Source: Maribacter sp.
GTDB taxonomy: Bacteria > Bacteroidota > Bacteroidia > Flavobacteriales > Flavobacteriaceae
DNA length: 19,979 nucleotides
Assembly (NCBI GenBank): GCA_018679695.1
Contig: JAHHKH010000188.1
Coordinates: 1 to 19,979, forward strand
Direction: 5' to 3'
Shown here: positions 6,814 through 14,506 of the stretch, piece after piece
Position numbering within the stretch: position 1 is the first letter of the stretch
Layout of the letters: the number at the start of each line of letters is the position of its first letter
Position numbers and translations under genes: made by a program
Notes under the pieces: generated by a model
Databases searched by the model: none
What the model was told of the DNA's origin: nothing
Seen by the model: the letters and a program-made list of their open reading frames with translations, nothing else

Positions 6814-8139
6814 CTATTTCGCCTCATTGTCCTGTACTATTAAACAGAGTAGTGCCGCTATAAACATTGATATACCACCAATTATTAGCGCATAAATAGA
6901 TTCGTTTTCAAAGAATGATTTAAGCATAAATCCAAGAATCCCGGCCGCCACTATTTGTGGTATTACAATAAAGAAGTTGAATACCCCCATATAGTACCCC
7001 ATTTTGTTGGCAGGCAATATACTGGATAGCATGGCGTACGGCATTGAAAGAATACTTGCCCAGGCGATGCCTACCCCTATCATCGATATCAATAATAGAT
7101 TTGGATCTTTTATATAGAATATCGATATCAATCCTATGCCGCCTAATACCAAGGCCATGAGGTGGGTAAGACGTCTACTGGTTCTTTTGGCAACTATGGG
7201 CAGTAAAAATGCCACTATTGCGGCAATACCGTTATAAATGGCAAAACAAATACCTACCCAATCGGCCCCTTCATTGTATAATGCCGTAGTGGTGTCAGAG
7301 GTACCATAGACATGGCTGGTTACCGCGGAAGTCGTATAGATCCACATGGCAAACAAGGCAAACCAAGAGAAAAATTGGACAAAGGCTAATTGTACCATGG
7401 TTTTTGGCATTTTGAAGATGCCCATGAAAGACTCTGCCAAACCTGTAAAAACCCCAATTTCGGCATTTTCAGCCTTAAGTTTTTCCAGGTCGTCCGGGGG
7501 GTATTCCTCAGTATTGAAAACAGTCCACATCACAGCACAGAAATAAGCAATGCCACCCAAATAAAATGACCATTTCACAGCATCGGGAATACCTCCGTCC
7601 TCTGCAACATTACTTATTCCAAACCAATTGGTAAATATGTAGGGTAATGCAGAAGCAACAACTGCACCTATTCCAATAAAGAAACTTTGCATGGCAAAAC
7701 CACTTGTGCGTTGTTCGTTGGGTAACATATCCCCTACGAAGGCGCGAAATGGTTCCATGCTAATATTGATCGAAGCGTCCATTAACCACAGCATTATAAC
7801 TGCCATCCAGAGTGCCGTTGAATTGGGCATTGCGAATAAAGCTATTGTTGCCAAAATGGCTCCTATAGCAAAAAACGGCCTACGTCGTCCCCATTTTTTA
7901 TGCCAGGTTCGATCGCTATAATATCCGATAATGGGCTGTACCAATAGCCCTGTAACCGGAGCAGCCAGCCATAGAATGGGAAGCTCGTCCTTAGAGGCTC
8001 CCAATGTTTCAAAAATCCGACTAACATTGGCATTCTGCAATGCAAAACCAAACTGGATTCCCAAAAATCCGAAACTCATGTTCCAGATTTGCCAAAATGA
8101 TAAACGGGGTTTTAGCGAACTTATGGAAACTTGAGACAT
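6814..8139 (-). CDS. MFS sugar transporter of the GPH / SLC45-sucrose carrier type
   Basis: A 441-aa inner-membrane protein with about 12 hydrophobic segments. The N-terminus 'FWQIWNMSFGFLGIQFGFALQNANVSRIFETLGA' and the cytoplasmic loop after TM2, 'YYSDRTWHKKWGRRRPFF' (Asp76-Arg77 and the GRRRPF block at 84-89), are hallmarks of the glycoside-pentoside-hexuronide:cation symporter branch that includes plant sucrose carriers and SLC45. A second marker, 'EPFRAFVGDMLP', follows TM4. The expected role is cation-coupled uptake of a disaccharide or similar glycoside, with maltose- or sucrose-type sugars most usual in flavobacteria. No glycoside hydrolase or phosphorylase is adjacent, so the substrate is open. 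It is the first gene of a two-gene unit with the AhpD-like gene and has its own 136-bp upstream region. Confidence 0.87.
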   Translation of the reverse strand: MSQVSISSLKPRLSFWQIWNMSFGFLGIQFGFALQNANVSRIFETLGASKDELPILWLAAPVTGLLVQPIIGYYSDRTWHKKWGRRRPFFAIGAILATIALFAMPNSTALWMAVIMLWLMDASINISMEPFRAFVGDMLPNEQRTSGFAMQSFFIGIGAVVASALPYIFTNWFGISNVAEDGGIPDAVKWSFYLGGIAYFCAVMWTVFNTEEYPPDDLEKLKAENAEIGVFTGLAESFMGIFKMPKTMVQLAFVQFFSWFALFAMWIYTTSAVTSHVYGTSDTTTALYNEGADWVGICFAIYNGIAAIVAFLLPIVAKRTSRRLTHLMALVLGGIGLISIFYIKDPNLLLISMIGVGIAWASILSMPYAMLSSILPANKMGYYMGVFNFFIVIPQIVAAGILGFMLKSFFENESIYALIIGGISMFIAALLCLIVQDNEAK

Positions 8140-8275
8140 AGGTTTTCTTTTAAGGTTGGTTTAGTTGTGAATCTTATAAAAATAGTCTTTTTTTTAAAAC
8201 AGGAATCGGTAATTTGAAAGGTTGTCCCAGTCTAAAGTAGATAAATAGACAGGCCTTATTTGAGCTATTGGAACA

Positions 8276-8686
8276 TCATACATAAAAATCCTCCTCTTGT
8301 ACCACAATTGTTGTCAATTCAACAGTATAACCATCGGGGTCTTTTGTGTACATTGAATGAAAATAATGATGGTCCTGTATGTCAAAGTCCAGTCCCAATT
8401 CTTCATACCGTTTTCTTGCCTTTATAAAATTCTCTTTGGTAACATTGAAGGCAAAATGATCGATTTTGTCCTTTTTGGAGTCCGAAGGAAATTGCGAAGA
8501 TTCCTTGGATTTGGGAAATAAGGCAATACCGGTTTTACCGGATAATAAAAAGATGGGAAAATCACCCCATTTTTTCATTTTGTGCTTTTTCAACCCCAAT
8601 ACTTTGCTATACCATTTGCTGGACACTTCCAAATCGGTTACTCGGATAGCCACATGATCCAGGAATTCAATCTTAAATGGGGTCAT
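8276..8686 (-). CDS. VOC-family (glyoxalase/dioxygenase fold) protein
   Basis: A 136-aa single-chain VOC protein with the two expected beta-alpha-beta-beta-beta modules: residues 5-60 ('LDHVAIRVTDLEVSSKWYSKVLGL') and 74-126 ('KIDHFAFNV' through 'DPDGYTVELTT'). Candidate metal ligands are His11, His77 and Glu123, the pattern seen in glyoxalase I and related dioxygenases. It may bind a divalent metal; the reaction is not predictable. The gene starts inside the stop codon of the upstream membrane-protein gene (TAATG, 1-nt overlap), so the two are translationally coupled and belong to the isomerase operon. Confidence 0.82.
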   Translation of the reverse strand: MTPFKIEFLDHVAIRVTDLEVSSKWYSKVLGLKKHKMKKWGDFPIFLLSGKTGIALFPKSKESSQFPSDSKKDKIDHFAFNVTKENFIKARKRYEELGLDFDIQDHHYFHSMYTKDPDGYTVELTTIVVQEEDFYV

Positions 8687-9246
8687 TAGTGCTTGTTGTT
8701 AATACTTTTTATGCCCAAAACCAGTAGGGTGACAATCAAGATTATGAAATAAAGTGTAGTTGAACTACTCTTTACAATGCTAAAAATATTGGTCAAAGAA
8801 ACCATGGATTCTGAAATATCAGGATAGCTTTTAAGTAAGGTAATTATGCCGATATTCTCTAAATAGTCTGCCGTACCGGCGATAAGTGGTAACAAGCATA
8901 GGTATAAATAAGGTGCTTTAAGCTTGTTCATTTTATTTAGAAAAAAGGCGAGTATAAGACAATAACCAATTCCAAATAGTAATGGGTATATCATGTCCAA
9001 CGGAATCTGGCTATATAAATAGGTATCGCGACCTTCTTGCCCTAAAGTGGTTAAGAGCTTGGTGACGTAACTAAGGTCATACCCCGTGGGCATCATATCC
9101 AATAATCTCATTTCGTCTGAAAAAGCCATCACTTTTGGAATGGTGACAAAAAGCATAAGAAGATAGGCTATGGTGGCTAAAAGAAAGAAAAGCAGCACTT
9201 TTTTACTGCTGAGGTTCCTTCTTATCAAAGATTTAAATGTATCCAC
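8686..9246 (-). CDS. Four-TM membrane protein, unknown function
   Basis: A 186-aa integral membrane protein with hydrophobic segments at about 17-37, 80-104, 111-134 and 158-179. It probably starts at GTG (9246-9244): an in-frame TAG lies two codons upstream, and the first internal ATG falls inside TM1. The most distinctive part is the first loop and TM2, 'GQEGRDTYLYSQIPLDMIYP', followed by 'ADYLENIGI' in TM3, whose buried Asp and Glu residues suggest a functional site. I do not recognise a named family. It lies 11 nt downstream of the isomerase-like gene and overlaps the VOC gene by 1 nt, so the three are very likely co-transcribed. Confidence 0.75.
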   Translation of the reverse strand: MDTFKSLIRRNLSSKKVLLFFLLATIAYLLMLFVTIPKVMAFSDEMRLLDMMPTGYDLSYVTKLLTTLGQEGRDTYLYSQIPLDMIYPLLFGIGYCLILAFFLNKMNKLKAPYLYLCLLPLIAGTADYLENIGIITLLKSYPDISESMVSLTNIFSIVKSSSTTLYFIILIVTLLVLGIKSINNKH

Positions 9247-9257
9247 AGCCTATTTTT

Positions 9258-10211
9258 CTAGTCCAATTCACTCCAAACCTTTTCTACCAATGATTTTGTA
9301 GCTCTAATACCATCTGGTTCCGTCATATTCTCACCTTCGAACTCAATACCTATATACCCATCAAAACCTGACTCTTTTACTATTTGCAACATTTTACGAT
9401 AATCAATTATCGTTTCATAACCATTATCATCGAATGCATAGGACTTGGCACTTACACCTTTGGCAAACGGTAAAAATTCCTGGACCCCTTTATAACGGTC
9501 GTACACATCATCGCATTTATTGTTCTGTGTACTTCCCCATTTTGCATTTAAACACCAATTACCAAAATCGGGCAAGGTTCCCAAATATGGATTTTCAGCT
9601 TCTTTGATGATCCCTGTTATAAAAGCTCCGTTAGAAGTATGCAATCCGTGATTTTCCACGATAACATTAATATTTTCATTTCCCCCATAGGTTGCAAGTT
9701 CTCCCAACCCATCTACCAAGGCGGCCCGCAGTGTATCTTCCTCTCCCTCTCCAAAGGCATTGACCCGAATGGAGTGACAGCCTAGGATTTTTGCCGCATG
9801 TATCCATTTGTAATGGTTCTCTACAGCTGTTTTTCGCTTTTTGCTATCAGGATTACCTAAATCTCCTTCATCATCAACCATGATCAGAAGATTTTTCACG
9901 CCTTCATTATCAGCTTCATTTTTCATTTGCATCCAAAACTTTTCGCTTTTTGCGAAATCCTTATAAAATGCATTTACATATTCAACGGCTCCTATTCCAT
10001 ACGAATTTTTAGCTATTGATGCGAATCGATTCGCATCAAGTTCACCTTTAAAAAAGGCCCTGTTCAAAGACCATTGGGCCAGTGAAATTTTTAATTCGGA
10101 AATGTTTCTCCCAGTTGAAAAAAGATTGGATGCCTGGCTTGCATAGGACGGAATTGAAATTGCCGCAGTTCCTAATGCTGCTTTTTTAATAAAAGATCTC
10201 CGATTTGTCAT
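9258..10211 (-). CDS. Tat-exported sugar phosphate isomerase/epimerase-like TIM-barrel protein
   Basis: A 317-aa xylose-isomerase-like TIM barrel (AP-endonuclease-2 fold) with a twin-arginine signal (NRRSFIKKAALG, then a hydrophobic stretch to about residue 30). Likely metal and acid-base residues are Glu186 (IVENHG), Asp215 (LPDFGNW), Lys256 (SAKSY) and Glu290 (IGIEFEG). Exported members of this fold are common in Bacteroidota next to sugar-oxidising or glycoside-processing enzymes, but the substrate here is unknown. The folded, metal-loaded enzyme would be exported by Tat to the periplasm. The first gene of a three-gene unit. A possible promoter sits about 30 nt upstream (TAATTTG with a TTG about 20 nt before it). 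Codons for residues 58-65 lie within a 24-bp perfect palindrome. Confidence 0.83.
   Translation of the reverse strand: MTNRRSFIKKAALGTAAISIPSYASQASNLFSTGRNISELKISLAQWSLNRAFFKGELDANRFASIAKNSYGIGAVEYVNAFYKDFAKSEKFWMQMKNEADNEGVKNLLIMVDDEGDLGNPDSKKRKTAVENHYKWIHAAKILGCHSIRVNAFGEGEEDTLRAALVDGLGELATYGGNENINVIVENHGLHTSNGAFITGIIKEAENPYLGTLPDFGNWCLNAKWGSTQNNKCDDVYDRYKGVQEFLPFAKGVSAKSYAFDDNGYETIIDYRKMLQIVKESGFDGYIGIEFEGENMTEPDGIRATKSLVEKVWSELD
10016..10039. repeat. 24-bp perfect palindrome inside the isomerase-like gene
   Basis: The two 12-nt halves, TTGATGCGAATC and GATTCGCATCAA, are exact reverse complements with no spacer. The symmetry ends at both sides (A at 10015, G at 10040). The centre AATCGATT has the C-G centre usual in LacI-family operators. 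On the minus strand it encodes residues from Leu58 to Ser65 of the isomerase-like protein. Confidence 0.9.
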
Positions 10212-10462
10212 GGTATGCTCTGATTTTATCTAAGCAAATTACTCTAATAAAACGGATTAAACAACTAAGAAACGATGGTTATACCCGCTTGTTTTTTGGT
10301 CTTACTTTCGGTAAAAAAATGGTATTATTCAGGCACTTAATTTTGAGCAAATCTTGAATTCAAATCTAGAAAACGAAGTACCTTTATATATATTTATATG
10401 ATCAGTCAATACGCTTATTATTAATCAGTTTTGGATGCAAAGTTTCCTATATTTATGAACGT

Positions 10463-11554
10463 ATGTTGACACGCAGTTATAAGAGATATTTAAGACAAAT
10501 TCTTCCTTTTGGGCTTACTTGGTCCTTTTTTGGATTTTTGTACGTTGTTATAGGTGTAGGTTTAATGGGCAAATTATCGCTGTTCCCCTCCACAGGAATG
10601 GGATATAATTTTCATAACGCATTATTGATTATCTGTATAGGTAGTTTCATCATAGGTCTTCTGCAGGGATGTGCTGAAGTATTTTGGTTGAAAAAGAAGT
10701 TTGAGGATAGACCCCTATGGAAAAAAATAGCTTTCAAAGGAACATTCTATACCATCGTTATCATATTTTTCCTGATTGCACTATCCATGATAGCGAATTC
10801 CTTGCATTATAACATGCATATACTGAGCCATAAGGTATTGGAAAACGTAAAGGCCTTTATGGGAACGTTTGCTTTTTGGAGTGTGGTAATTTATGCTGGG
10901 GCCCTTTTAGACATTGCCCTGTTTTACTCTGAAATTGAAAACTATTTAGGTAATGGAATTATGTCCAATTATTTAGGGAAATACCACAGACCGATAAAAG
11001 AGACCCGTATATTCATGTTCTTGGATATGCGGTCCTCTACTTCAATTGCCGAGAAAATAGGTCATTCAAGGTATTTTAAACTTCTTAAGAAGTACTACTC
11101 TGATATGACCGAGGCAATTTTGGAGACTTACGGTGAAGTTTACCAATACGTGGGAGATGAAATTGTGGTTACATGGACTATGGAAAATGGGATACATAAC
11201 AATAATTGCATTGAATGCTATCGCAAAATTTCTGAGGTATTTGAAGATAAGAAAGATGATTATATCGAAAAGTTTGGTCTAGTCCCAACGTTTAAGGCCG
11301 GTTACCATATAGGTGAGGTGACTACAGGTGAAATAGGAATTATCAAAAAGGATATTATTTTTACAGGGGATGTTTTGAATACCACGGCACGCATTCAGGC
11401 AGAATGCAATACCTATAATGCAAAGGCCCTTGTTTCTGGTGATTTGTTTGACGAATTGCAGAAAGAAAACCCAATTTCATATGCGCAAATAGGCAGGTTG
11501 TTACTTAGGGGAAAGGCAGAGGCAATTCGTTTATATAGTGTTGAATTTGCATAA
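10463..11554 (+). CDS. Membrane-bound class III adenylate cyclase
   Basis: A 363-aa protein with four hydrophobic segments in the N-terminal half (about 15-35, 53-70, 92-112 and 132-155) and a class III nucleotide cyclase domain from about 180 to 360. The catalytic set is complete: metal-binding Asp188 (FLDMRSST) and Asp232 (VGDEIVV), the purine-specifying pair Lys278 (FKAGYHIGEV) and Asp297 (KKDIIFTGD), and the transition-state residues Asn306 and Arg310 (LNTTARIQ). The Lys/Asp pair predicts ATP as substrate and cAMP as product. The membrane part has no HAMP, CHASE or other recognised sensor, so the input signal is unknown. It starts about 250 bp from the divergent isomerase gene and stands alone. 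A weak 4-bp hairpin with five Ts (11558-11580) follows the stop codon. Confidence 0.9.
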   Translation: MLTRSYKRYLRQILPFGLTWSFFGFLYVVIGVGLMGKLSLFPSTGMGYNFHNALLIICIGSFIIGLLQGCAEVFWLKKKFEDRPLWKKIAFKGTFYTIVIIFFLIALSMIANSLHYNMHILSHKVLENVKAFMGTFAFWSVVIYAGALLDIALFYSEIENYLGNGIMSNYLGKYHRPIKETRIFMFLDMRSSTSIAEKIGHSRYFKLLKKYYSDMTEAILETYGEVYQYVGDEIVVTWTMENGIHNNNCIECYRKISEVFEDKKDDYIEKFGLVPTFKAGYHIGEVTTGEIGIIKKDIIFTGDVLNTTARIQAECNTYNAKALVSGDLFDELQKENPISYAQIGRLLLRGKAEAIRLYSVEFA

Positions 11555-11638
11555 TTGGCTAAATAGTAGGCTAGCTTTTTGTTTGCTTAAATGGCGGATT
11601 GAATTGATAACCATCGATGGCAATTTGAAATATTTATA

Positions 11639-12622
11639 ATGAAAGTATTATTCATTGGAGGAACAGGTAATATAAGTACCCCTGCTAGTCGTTTAGCGTT
11701 GGAAAGAGGCATGGACCTATACCATCTAAATAGGGGGAATACCAAAGTAGCATTGTCGGGTGTGAAAACGATTCTTGGGGACATCAATAATCCCAAAGAA
11801 CTCTCAGCACTGGCGAATCATCATTGGGACGTGGTAGTCAATTGGATTGCCTTTACTCCTGAAGATATTGAACGGGATATTTCACTCTTTAAGGGTAAAA
11901 CGAAACAGTATATTTTTATTAGTTCCGCTTCTTGTTATCAAACACCACTGAGTTATCCGGTAATTACAGAATCGACACCACTTTACAATAACCTTTGGGA
12001 CTATTCACGAGACAAAATACGATGTGAGGATAGATTGATGCAAGCTTATAGGCAAGAGGGATTCCCAATTACAATTGTTCGCCCTTCCTTGACCTACGAT
12101 ACGGTAATACCTATTGCTATTGGAGGTTTTAAAGAGTACACCACCGCCGATAGAATTATAAAAGGGAAGGAAATAATAGTTCATGGTGATGGAACTTCGT
12201 TATGGACAGTTACCCATTCCGATGATTTCGCCAAAGGATTTGTAGGGCTTTTGGGATTGACCAAAGCCATTGGGCATGCCTTTCACATTACCTCTGATGA
12301 AATTTTAAGCTGGAACATGATCTATAGAATACTCGCTGATCGATTAGGCAAGGAAGCCAAAATTGTTCATATAGCCTCTGATTTTATTTGCAAGATCGAA
12401 CCTTCGTTTACAGGAACCCTACTGGCCGATAAAGCGGAGAGTGTCATCTTTGATAATAGCAAGATAAAGACCTTTGTTCCGGAGTTTAAGGCAACTATAC
12501 CTTTTGCCATAGGCATACAACGAACATTGAAGTGGTTGGATGAAGATCCTCAAAGGAAGTTTGTGAATCCTGATAAAAATGAAAAAATAGAAAACATTCT
12601 AAACGCCTATAGATCTATTTAA
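11639..12622 (+). CDS. NAD(P)-dependent epimerase/reductase-like protein (atypical/extended SDR)
   Basis: A 327-aa Rossmann-fold protein. The dinucleotide-binding glycine motif GGTGNIS is at 7-13, just after the first strand (MKVLFI). A Ser95-Ser96 / Tyr122-x3-Lys126 site ('FISSASCYQT' and 'DYSRDKIRCE') matches the Ser-Tyr-Lys triad of extended SDRs. 'VRPSLTYD' and 'HVTHSDDFA'-like 'TVTHSDDFAKGF' are the usual later landmarks of NAD-dependent epimerase/dehydratase proteins. The family includes sugar epimerases and plant-type mRNA-binding relatives, and the substrate cannot be set from sequence. The 3' end overlaps the convergent PaiB-like gene by 4 nt (12619-12622). Confidence 0.82.
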   Translation: MKVLFIGGTGNISTPASRLALERGMDLYHLNRGNTKVALSGVKTILGDINNPKELSALANHHWDVVVNWIAFTPEDIERDISLFKGKTKQYIFISSASCYQTPLSYPVITESTPLYNNLWDYSRDKIRCEDRLMQAYRQEGFPITIVRPSLTYDTVIPIAIGGFKEYTTADRIIKGKEIIVHGDGTSLWTVTHSDDFAKGFVGLLGLTKAIGHAFHITSDEILSWNMIYRILADRLGKEAKIVHIASDFICKIEPSFTGTLLADKAESVIFDNSKIKTFVPEFKATIPFAIGIQRTLKWLDEDPQRKFVNPDKNEKIENILNAYRSI

Positions 12623-13230
12623 GAGGAATTATTTTTCATTTGTCTGGCTATTTCAGCAGCCCCCGGGGTTTCCTGCTCTTTTAATTGTGAAATAATCCTG
12701 TGATGATCATGTTCCCTTCCTTGGGAGAGTTTATAGGCGGCCTGAATAGTATCCACCTTTATTTTAAATCCAACGACCCCTTTTATCTGTCGCATGGTCT
12801 TTTTGGACAAATTGCCCACTGAAATGGGATTTTTGGAATTTGCCTCGTATTTATCGACCAATTTATGCATTGAGGCCAGGACTTCCTTTTCGTCTAGAAT
12901 TTTGATCTTACCGTAAACATGTACGGCAATATAGTTCCAGGTAGGAACTTCCTCTTCAGTATACCAAGAAGAAGATATATAACTTTGCGGGCCGTTGAAT
13001 ATGCATAGGACTTCATCGTTCTCCTCGAAGTATTTCCATTGCGGATTGGCTTTGGCGATGTGGCTTACCAGTAAATCGTTCCCATCTTCATCAACATCCA
13101 ATTCAAGGGGTATGTGGGTCGCCCATGGCTTTCCTTCAACTTGGTTGACCAGGATGCCAAAACTATTTTCTTTGAGAAAGTCTTTTACCTCCTCGATATT
13201 CTTGTTTATATAGTGGTGGGGTATATACAT
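12619..13230 (-). CDS. PaiB-like FMN-binding (negative transcriptional regulator family) protein
   Basis: A 203-aa split-barrel flavin-binding protein of the PaiB family. Recognisable blocks are the start 'MYIPHHYINKN', 'LLVSHIAKANPQW' (about 53-65), 'GPQSYISSSWY' with 'VPTWNYIAVHVYGKI' (about 80-109), and the C-terminal 'IKVDTIQAAYKLSQGREHDH'. The family was named after Bacillus subtilis PaiB, reported as affecting sporulation and protease genes, but the structure resembles FMN-dependent oxidoreductases or haem-related split barrels, so a regulatory role is uncertain. The ATG overlaps the stop codon of the upstream EEP phosphodiesterase gene (TAATG), and the 3' end overlaps the convergent SDR gene. 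Confidence 0.88.
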   Translation of the reverse strand: MYIPHHYINKNIEEVKDFLKENSFGILVNQVEGKPWATHIPLELDVDEDGNDLLVSHIAKANPQWKYFEENDEVLCIFNGPQSYISSSWYTEEEVPTWNYIAVHVYGKIKILDEKEVLASMHKLVDKYEANSKNPISVGNLSKKTMRQIKGVVGFKIKVDTIQAAYKLSQGREHDHHRIISQLKEQETPGAAEIARQMKNNSS

Positions 13231-14069
13231 TAGTCTCGCTTTTTTAGACTGATTAAAACAGGTAGGTGATCAGAAATATGTTTGTTGTTTTCCATACGAT
13301 CGTCAATATGTATATACGAAAGCACCTGGAAATCGTGCACAAAAATGTAGTCGATCCTGTTGTCCAAATTCATATTCCGATTAAATCCATTAAAAGTGCC
13401 ACTAGGACCATAAAAGGGCTTTTGGGATACCGCTTTGCCGTCATTCAATTTCTTTTTTAGGAATTGGATGGGTTTTTCTTCGGGTTTCAGATTAAGATCC
13501 CCCATGAGGACCAATGGTAGACCAGTATTGTTTAATTCCTTGATCTTTTTATAGATAAGCTTGGCCGACTTAGCTCGGGCTTTTTTACCCATATGGTCAA
13601 AATGGGTATTGAAAACATAGAATTGTTCCTTTGTTTTAAGATTTTCAAAGAGCCCATAGGTGCAAATACGCTCCATTGCGGCATCCCAACCTACTGATAC
13701 TTTCCCCGGAGTTTTAGAAAGCCAGAAAGTATTGCTGGTCTTTAATTTGAATTTTGTGTGATTGTAATGTATGGCCGTATATTCCCCTTTTTGTTTGCCA
13801 TCGTCCCTACCAACTCCAATATAGGAGAAATTAGCCAGAGCATTATCAATATAATTAACTTGGTGGTGCAGGGCCTCTTGCGTACCTATAATGGCAGGTT
13901 CGTAATGAAGTAGTAACTTTACGAGACTTTCTTTACGATCGTTCCAATTGTTTATCGTATCATTCTTATAATCATATTTGATATTATAGGTCATTAACTT
14001 AGTGTTTTGACTACTACCATAAATTGAGAACATAAGAAAAAGAAAAAGAAAGGGTATTTGATTTTTCAA
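13230..14069 (-). CDS. Secreted endonuclease/exonuclease/phosphatase (EEP) family protein
   Basis: A 279-aa exported phosphodiesterase-fold protein. The signal peptide is MKNQIPFLFLFLMFSIYGSS. The EEP active-site residues are all visible: Asn29 (TYNIKYD), Glu65 (GTQEAL), His156 (FNTHFDHMG), Asp191 and Asn193 (GDLNLKP), Asp240 (RIDYIFV) and Asp267-His268 (SDHLPV). The family hydrolyses phosphoester bonds in nucleic acids, phospholipids or inositol phosphates with a divalent metal. The absence of DNA-binding extensions and its exported state fit phosphate scavenging or a sphingomyelinase-like role. The start appears to be TTG (14069-14067): an in-frame TAA lies four codons upstream, and the next ATG is inside the signal peptide core. 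Overlaps the PaiB-like gene by 1 nt. Confidence 0.87.
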   Translation of the reverse strand: MKNQIPFLFLFLMFSIYGSSQNTKLMTYNIKYDYKNDTINNWNDRKESLVKLLLHYEPAIIGTQEALHHQVNYIDNALANFSYIGVGRDDGKQKGEYTAIHYNHTKFKLKTSNTFWLSKTPGKVSVGWDAAMERICTYGLFENLKTKEQFYVFNTHFDHMGKKARAKSAKLIYKKIKELNNTGLPLVLMGDLNLKPEEKPIQFLKKKLNDGKAVSQKPFYGPSGTFNGFNRNMNLDNRIDYIFVHDFQVLSYIHIDDRMENNKHISDHLPVLISLKKRD

Positions 14070-14131
14070 ATCGGAATTTTATTTTTTGTAATTTATATCA
14101 AAAGGTAATTATTTAAAATCAGAATAAATAT

Positions 14132-14506
14132 ATGAAAGGCTATTTACATCAAATCCATCCGGTTCTTCCCGTGAAGAATGTTGTTGAGGCTCTTGATTTT
14201 TACGTGAATAGATTGGGTTTTAAAATTGCCTTTGCAGATGATAGTAAGAAGCCCACTTATGCCGGTATTATCCGTGATGCAATTGAAATACATTTACAGT
14301 GGCATGATGAGGCGGAGTGGGAGCAAGGAATTGACAGACCTATGTTGCGTATTGTTACACAAAATATTGAGGCCCTTTACAATGAATATTCGGAAAAAGA
14401 TGTTTTTCATCCGCATACCTTGTTAAGGGAAACAGCCTGGGGTACCCGTGAATTCGCCTTTTATGATCCTTATAAAAATGGACTTACATTTTATAGGGAT
14501 ATTTAA
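14132..14506 (+). CDS. Glyoxalase/bleomycin-resistance-like VOC protein
   Basis: A 124-aa cytoplasmic VOC protein. Landmarks are the start 'HPVLPVKNVVEALDFYVNRLGF', the middle 'IEIHLQWHD' and the end 'AWGTREFAFYDPYKNGLTFYRD', which match the bleomycin-resistance/dioxygenase branch. Proteins of this type are dimers that bind a ligand or metal in a shared groove; without a recognised substrate, a resistance function is only a name. It is not closely similar to the VOC protein at 8276-8686. Divergent from the EEP gene across 62 bp; a near-match to a -7 box on the minus strand (TACCTTTTG, about 14097-14105) would serve the EEP gene. Confidence 0.83.
   Translation: MKGYLHQIHPVLPVKNVVEALDFYVNRLGFKIAFADDSKKPTYAGIIRDAIEIHLQWHDEAEWEQGIDRPMLRIVTQNIEALYNEYSEKDVFHPHTLLRETAWGTREFAFYDPYKNGLTFYRDI

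Noticed and set aside
7081..7121. Repeated ATCGAT/GATATC words in the transporter gene
   Set aside because: They encode Ile-Ser-Ile-type membrane residues; the symmetry is short and explained by coding.
8216..8275. Dyad GTCTA/TAGAC downstream of the VOC gene at 8276
   Set aside because: Seven pairs plus a mismatch but no T-run on the minus strand; not a convincing terminator.
11558..11580. Hairpin and T-run after the adenylate cyclase gene
   Set aside because: The stem has only 4 bp (GCTA/TAGC) with a 10-nt loop, too weak to list as a terminator.
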